Source of the DNA: Synergistaceae bacterium
GTDB taxonomy: Bacteria > Synergistota > Synergistia > Synergistales > Thermovirgaceae
Assembly (NCBI GenBank): GCA_003446665.1
Contig: DMCT01000013.1
Location: forward strand, 1 to 8,147
Length of the DNA: 8,147 bases
Direction of reading: 5' to 3'
Shown: in pieces, positions 5,885-8,147 of the stretch
How positions within the stretch are numbered: position 1 is the first letter of the stretch
How the letters are laid out: the number at the start of each line of letters is the position of its first letter
The notes under the pieces: model-generated
Told to the model about the DNA's origin: nothing
The model's database searches: none
Seen by the model: the letters and a program-made list of their open reading frames with translations, nothing else
Translations under genes and position numbers: made by a program

Positions 5885-6066
5885 GGTTTTCTTTTAATTA
5901 TATTTTAAATGCCGGGCTTAAATTCGCCCGGCATCAACAAATCAATCGGGAAAGTCGCTTTTTCCCCGAATTCAGACCTGTAAACTGCCCTGGGCGTCAG
6001 CAGGTGGGGGAATAGTCTCCCCTCTTTTGCTTTATAGATTTTTTTACGGCTTCCAGCTTATGTCAA
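5871..6066 (-). promoter_or_regulatory. Structured 5' leader of infC-rpmI-rplT, possible autoregulatory (L20-type) element
   Basis: If transcription starts near 6066, infC has a leader of about 195 nt with no gene in it. On the minus strand it can form GGGGA/TCCCC (6022-6018 with 6011-6007), a 5-base ACCTG/CAGGT pairing (6005-6001 with 5980-5976), an 8-pair stem with one bulge, TCGGGGAAA/TTTCCCGA (5969-5961 with 5953-5946), and a 9-pair stem at 5909-5934. Long structured leaders before infC are known in Firmicutes, where L20 binding causes early termination. Position and hairpin content fit that, but I cannot verify the L20-binding fold. Confidence 0.42.
5909..5934 (-). terminator. GC-rich hairpin before infC, attenuator-like
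   Basis: Perfect 9-base arms ATGCCGGGC and GCCCGGCAT enclose the 8-base loop GAATTTAA on the minus strand. The stem is strong, but the bases that follow (TTAAAATATAATT) are AU-rich rather than a clean U-run, so intrinsic termination would be weak. It ends 24 bases before the infC SD. On the plus strand nothing U-rich follows it. It could act as an attenuator, an mRNA stabiliser or part of a protein-binding fold. Confidence 0.45.
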
Positions 6067-6072
6067 AAAAGG

Positions 6073-6101
6073 ACTATAGCACAGACACATCGGTGGCGCA
6101 A
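6073..6101 (-). promoter_or_regulatory. Candidate promoter for infC-rpmI-rplT
   Basis: Two bases after the thrS stop, the minus strand reads TTGCGC (6101-6096), 17 bases, then TATAGT (6078-6073), preceded by TG one base earlier (TGCTATAGT, an extended -10). The -35 is only half matched, but the extended -10 and exact spacing support it. Predicted transcription starts near 6066. This would let infC-rpmI-rplT be expressed apart from thrS, although readthrough from thrS is also likely because I see no terminator between them. Confidence 0.5.
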
Positions 6102-6103
6102 GC

Positions 6104-8002
6104 TCATCGAGTAGGGTCAGGCAGGGTTTCGAGGTGCTCCAGGAAATCGGGAAGCGTCATCAAACCCAGATCGCCTTTCACCCTGTCCCGAACAGCAAGC
6201 GTCTTTGACTGGGCTTCCTTTTCGCCTACAACAATCATGTAGGGTATTTTCTGAAGCTGGGCATCCCTTATACGTTTCCCCAACTTTTCATCCCTGATGT
6301 CCTTATCAACCCGTACGTCTTTGTCTTTTAGTATGGCTTCCACTTCCGCCGCATAATCCCAGTGGTCCTCCGAAACAGGAACTATCCGCACCTGTACGGG
6401 CGCCAGCCAGTAGGGAAAGGCACCCGCGTAGTGTTCTATAAGAATGCCGAAAAACCGCTCTAGGCTACCATAGATAGTTCTGTGAAGCATGACCGGGCGA
6501 TGCTGTGCCCCGTCGGGGCCGATATAGCTTATATCGAACTTTTCCGGCATCTGAAAGTCCAGCTGAATGGTTCCACATTGCCATGTCCTGCCTATGCAGT
6601 CTTCAAGATGGAAGTCTATCTTGGGACCGTAAAACGCGCCATCACCCGGGTTTATCCTGTAGGGTACCCCGGCTTCCTCTAGAGCTTCCTGGAGGTCTCT
6701 TTCGGCAATTTCCCACATACTCGGGTCGCCCATGGCCTTTTCGGGCCGAGTGGACAACTCCACCCTGTAGGGGAAACCGAAGACATCGGTGTAGATATAG
6801 TGGACCAGGTCCATGATACCGAGGATTTCATCCTTTATCTGATCCGGCCTGACGTAAAGGTGGGCGTCATCCTGGGTGAAACACCGCACCCGCATGAGCC
6901 CGTGCAGCACACCGGAACGTTCGTGCCTGTGTACCGTTCCCAGTTCAGCCATCCTGAGTGGCAGGTCCCTGTAGCTTCTTATCTGGCTCTTGTATACAAG
7001 CATGCCGCCCGGGCAGTTCATTGGCTTCACGGCGAAAGGACGTTCGTCTATTTCGGTGAAATACATGTTTTCCCTGTAATGATCCCAGTGCCCCGAGCGT
7101 ATCCACAGGTCTCGATCCAGTATAAGAGGTGTCTTGATTTCGGTGTAACCCCGCCTTGTGTGCTCTTTTCTCCAAAAGTCCACAAGCTTGTTTACGACCA
7201 CCATTCCCTTTGAATGGAAAAAGGGAAAGCCGGGCGCTTCCGGCTGCAGGCTGAAAAGGTCCAGTTCCCTGCCAAGCTTCCTGTGGTCCCTCTTTTTAGC
7301 CTCTTCGATCCTGTTGATGTATTCCTCCAGGTCCTCTTTCGACGCGAAGGCCGTACCGTAAATACGCGTCAGCATCTTGTTCCTCTCGTCGCCTCTCCAA
7401 TAGGCTCCTGCGACGGAAAGAAGCCGGAAATGTTTCAACACCGACGTGTTTTCCACGTGCGGGCCTCGACAAAGGTCCACGAACTCCCCCTGCCTGTAGA
7501 TGGTTACGGAGTCACCTTCGAGTTCTTTTATCAGTTCGATCTTGTATATCTCGTCACGTTCTGCGAAAAGCTTCTCCGCTTCCTCTTTCGGAAGAATCTC
7601 CCTCGTGACCGGCAGGTTTTCCTTTACTATCCTTCTCATTTCCTTTTCTATGGCATCCAGGTCGTCCTCGCCCAACTGTTCCGGAATCTCCATATCGTAA
7701 TAGAAACCATCTTCTATGGCCGGCCCTATTCCCAGGCGCGTTCCCGGATAAAGCCTTTTTACCGCCTGGGCCATCAGGTGAGAAGCGGAATGCCTGAGGA
7801 TCTGAAGCCCCAGGCTGGAGTCCCCTTCCACGGGAAGCACCTCGGCATCGGAGGCAATCTCCACTCCCAGGTCGGTGGCGATACCATCGACAAGTGCGGC
7901 CACCGCGCCTTTGGCCGATTCCCATTTCTTTAGTATGTCTTTCGCCTTTATCGGCGATTCGTTTTCAAGAACCTGTCCCTCCGGACCTCTAAACTCCGGC
8001 AT
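6104..8002 (-). CDS. thrS: Threonine--tRNA ligase
   Basis: This class IIa synthetase charges tRNA-Thr and hydrolyses Ser-tRNA-Thr in the cytoplasm. It has 632 residues from the ATG at 8002, close to E. coli (642). Domains in order: an N-terminal TGS domain (about 1-60, divergent at its start but with AALVDGIATDL); the editing domain with zinc-type residues HSASH (His71, His75) and CRGPH (Cys178, His182); the catalytic core with motif 2 (VHRHERSGVLHGLMRVRCFT, 357-376) and motif 3 (HRTIYGSLERFFGILIEHY, 507-525); and the C-terminal anticodon-binding domain (about 530-632). The three catalytic zinc ligands are present as Cys330 (MNCPGG), His381 (DDAHLY) and His507 (VMLHRT). The start has a perfect AAGGAGG eight bases upstream; an in-frame TTG at 8038 would add 12 residues with no such site and is rejected. 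infC follows after 233 bases and appears to have its own promoter. No truncation or missing key residue. Confidence 0.98.
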   Translation of the reverse strand: MPEFRGPEGQVLENESPIKAKDILKKWESAKGAVAALVDGIATDLGVEIASDAEVLPVEGDSSLGLQILRHSASHLMAQAVKRLYPGTRLGIGPAIEDGFYYDMEIPEQLGEDDLDAIEKEMRRIVKENLPVTREILPKEEAEKLFAERDEIYKIELIKELEGDSVTIYRQGEFVDLCRGPHVENTSVLKHFRLLSVAGAYWRGDERNKMLTRIYGTAFASKEDLEEYINRIEEAKKRDHRKLGRELDLFSLQPEAPGFPFFHSKGMVVVNKLVDFWRKEHTRRGYTEIKTPLILDRDLWIRSGHWDHYRENMYFTEIDERPFAVKPMNCPGGMLVYKSQIRSYRDLPLRMAELGTVHRHERSGVLHGLMRVRCFTQDDAHLYVRPDQIKDEILGIMDLVHYIYTDVFGFPYRVELSTRPEKAMGDPSMWEIAERDLQEALEEAGVPYRINPGDGAFYGPKIDFHLEDCIGRTWQCGTIQLDFQMPEKFDISYIGPDGAQHRPVMLHRTIYGSLERFFGILIEHYAGAFPYWLAPVQVRIVPVSEDHWDYAAEVEAILKDKDVRVDKDIRDEKLGKRIRDAQLQKIPYMIVVGEKEAQSKTLAVRDRVKGDLGLMTLPDFLEHLETLPDPTR

Positions 8003-8010
8003 TTTTATCG

Positions 8011-8017
8011 CCTCCTT
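8011..8017 (-). promoter_or_regulatory. Ribosome binding site fixing the thrS start
   Basis: The minus strand reads AAGGAGG, a full match to the anti-SD complement, followed by eight bases and the ATG at 8002. This decides against the longer frame opening with TTG at 8038. Confidence 0.85.
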
Positions 8018-8053
8018 AATTCCAGCGGATGTACCCAATCACGCCGTTTTTGC

Positions 8054-8062
8054 ATTGTAACA
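8054..8062 (-). promoter_or_regulatory. Candidate extended -10 promoter of thrS
   Basis: The minus strand reads TGTTACAAT: TACAAT (five matches to TATAAT) with TG one base upstream. No good -35 lies at 16-18 bases; a TTGCAA at 8089-8084 is too far (24-base spacer). Transcription would start near 8047, giving a leader of about 45 nt, too short for a T-box. The remaining bases 8063-8147 show no gene I can support; one minus-strand frame entering from the edge ends in a basic stretch at a TAA near 8109 and could be the tail of an upstream gene. Confidence 0.35.
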
Positions 8063-8147
8063 CAGCCCGGGTGAGGTCGTCTTTTGCAAGCTAACGTACA
8101 CGCATATTTTACTCTCTGAGTGATTTCCTTTTTCTTCTTTGTATGCT

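Noticed and set aside
6007..6030. Plus-strand hairpin GGGGA/TCCCC followed by CTCTTTTGC as a rho-independent terminator.
   Set aside because: No plus-strand gene precedes it and the T-run is short; it is better read as part of the minus-strand infC leader.
6031..6066. A perfect TTGACA (6066-6061) followed by TATAAA (6036-6031) upstream of infC as a promoter.
   Set aside because: The spacer is 24 bases, well outside 16-19; no -10-like hexamer lies at the right distance. The element at 6073-6101 is better.
8003..8038. TTG at 8038 as the thrS start (12 extra residues).
   Set aside because: It has no ribosome binding site, and the perfect AAGGAGG belongs to the ATG at 8002.
8003..8147. A T-box riboswitch upstream of thrS.
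   Set aside because: The visible leader after the extended -10 is only about 45 nt, with no T-box sequence or terminator stem in it.

Overview
This window is a compact housekeeping cluster in which every supported gene lies on the minus strand. In the direction of transcription the order is thrS, infC, rpmI, rplT, a KtrB/TrkH-type potassium channel subunit, a KtrA/TrkA-type regulatory subunit, pheS, then pheT, which runs out of the window at base 1. The content is bacterial. The thrS-infC-rpmI-rplT-pheST backbone is widespread, but a Ktr-type potassium uptake pair between rplT and pheS is not the E. coli arrangement. Strong AGGAGG-type ribosome binding sites, the CxxC...CxxC insert in PheS, the Ktr-type (not Trk-type) potassium subunits and frequent AGG and ATA codons suggest Synergistota or a Clostridia-like Firmicute. 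I lean to Synergistota, from gene order and the flavour of L20, at roughly even odds.

Region by region (reading the minus strand, right to left): bases 8003-8147 hold a short thrS leader with an extended -10 element and a strong Shine-Dalgarno (SD); 6104-8002 is thrS. The 233-base gap 5871-6103 holds a probable promoter just after the thrS stop and a hairpin-rich leader of about 195 nt. infC (5286-5870) appears to begin at an AUA codon. rpmI and rplT follow with gaps of 87 and 75 bases. At the rplT/ktrB junction there is a second promoter-like element and a puzzle about where ktrB starts. ktrB, ktrA, pheS and pheT are then tightly packed (15 bases, about 41 bases, and a 4-base overlap) and look like one transcript.

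Together the genes supply translation: two aminoacyl-tRNA synthetases (Thr, Phe), initiation factor IF3 and ribosomal proteins L35 and L20, plus a complete K+ uptake system whose channel and gating subunits are adjacent. Known biology makes two feedback loops plausible: IF3 controlling its own AUA start, and L20 controlling the infC-rpmI-rplT unit through the leader or the infC-rpmI spacer. Neither is proven by sequence alone. I see no mobile element, CRISPR, tRNA, rRNA or pseudogene. I do not see a convincing new multi-gene system here; the points worth a second look are in initiation and leader architecture and in the placement of the potassium genes.
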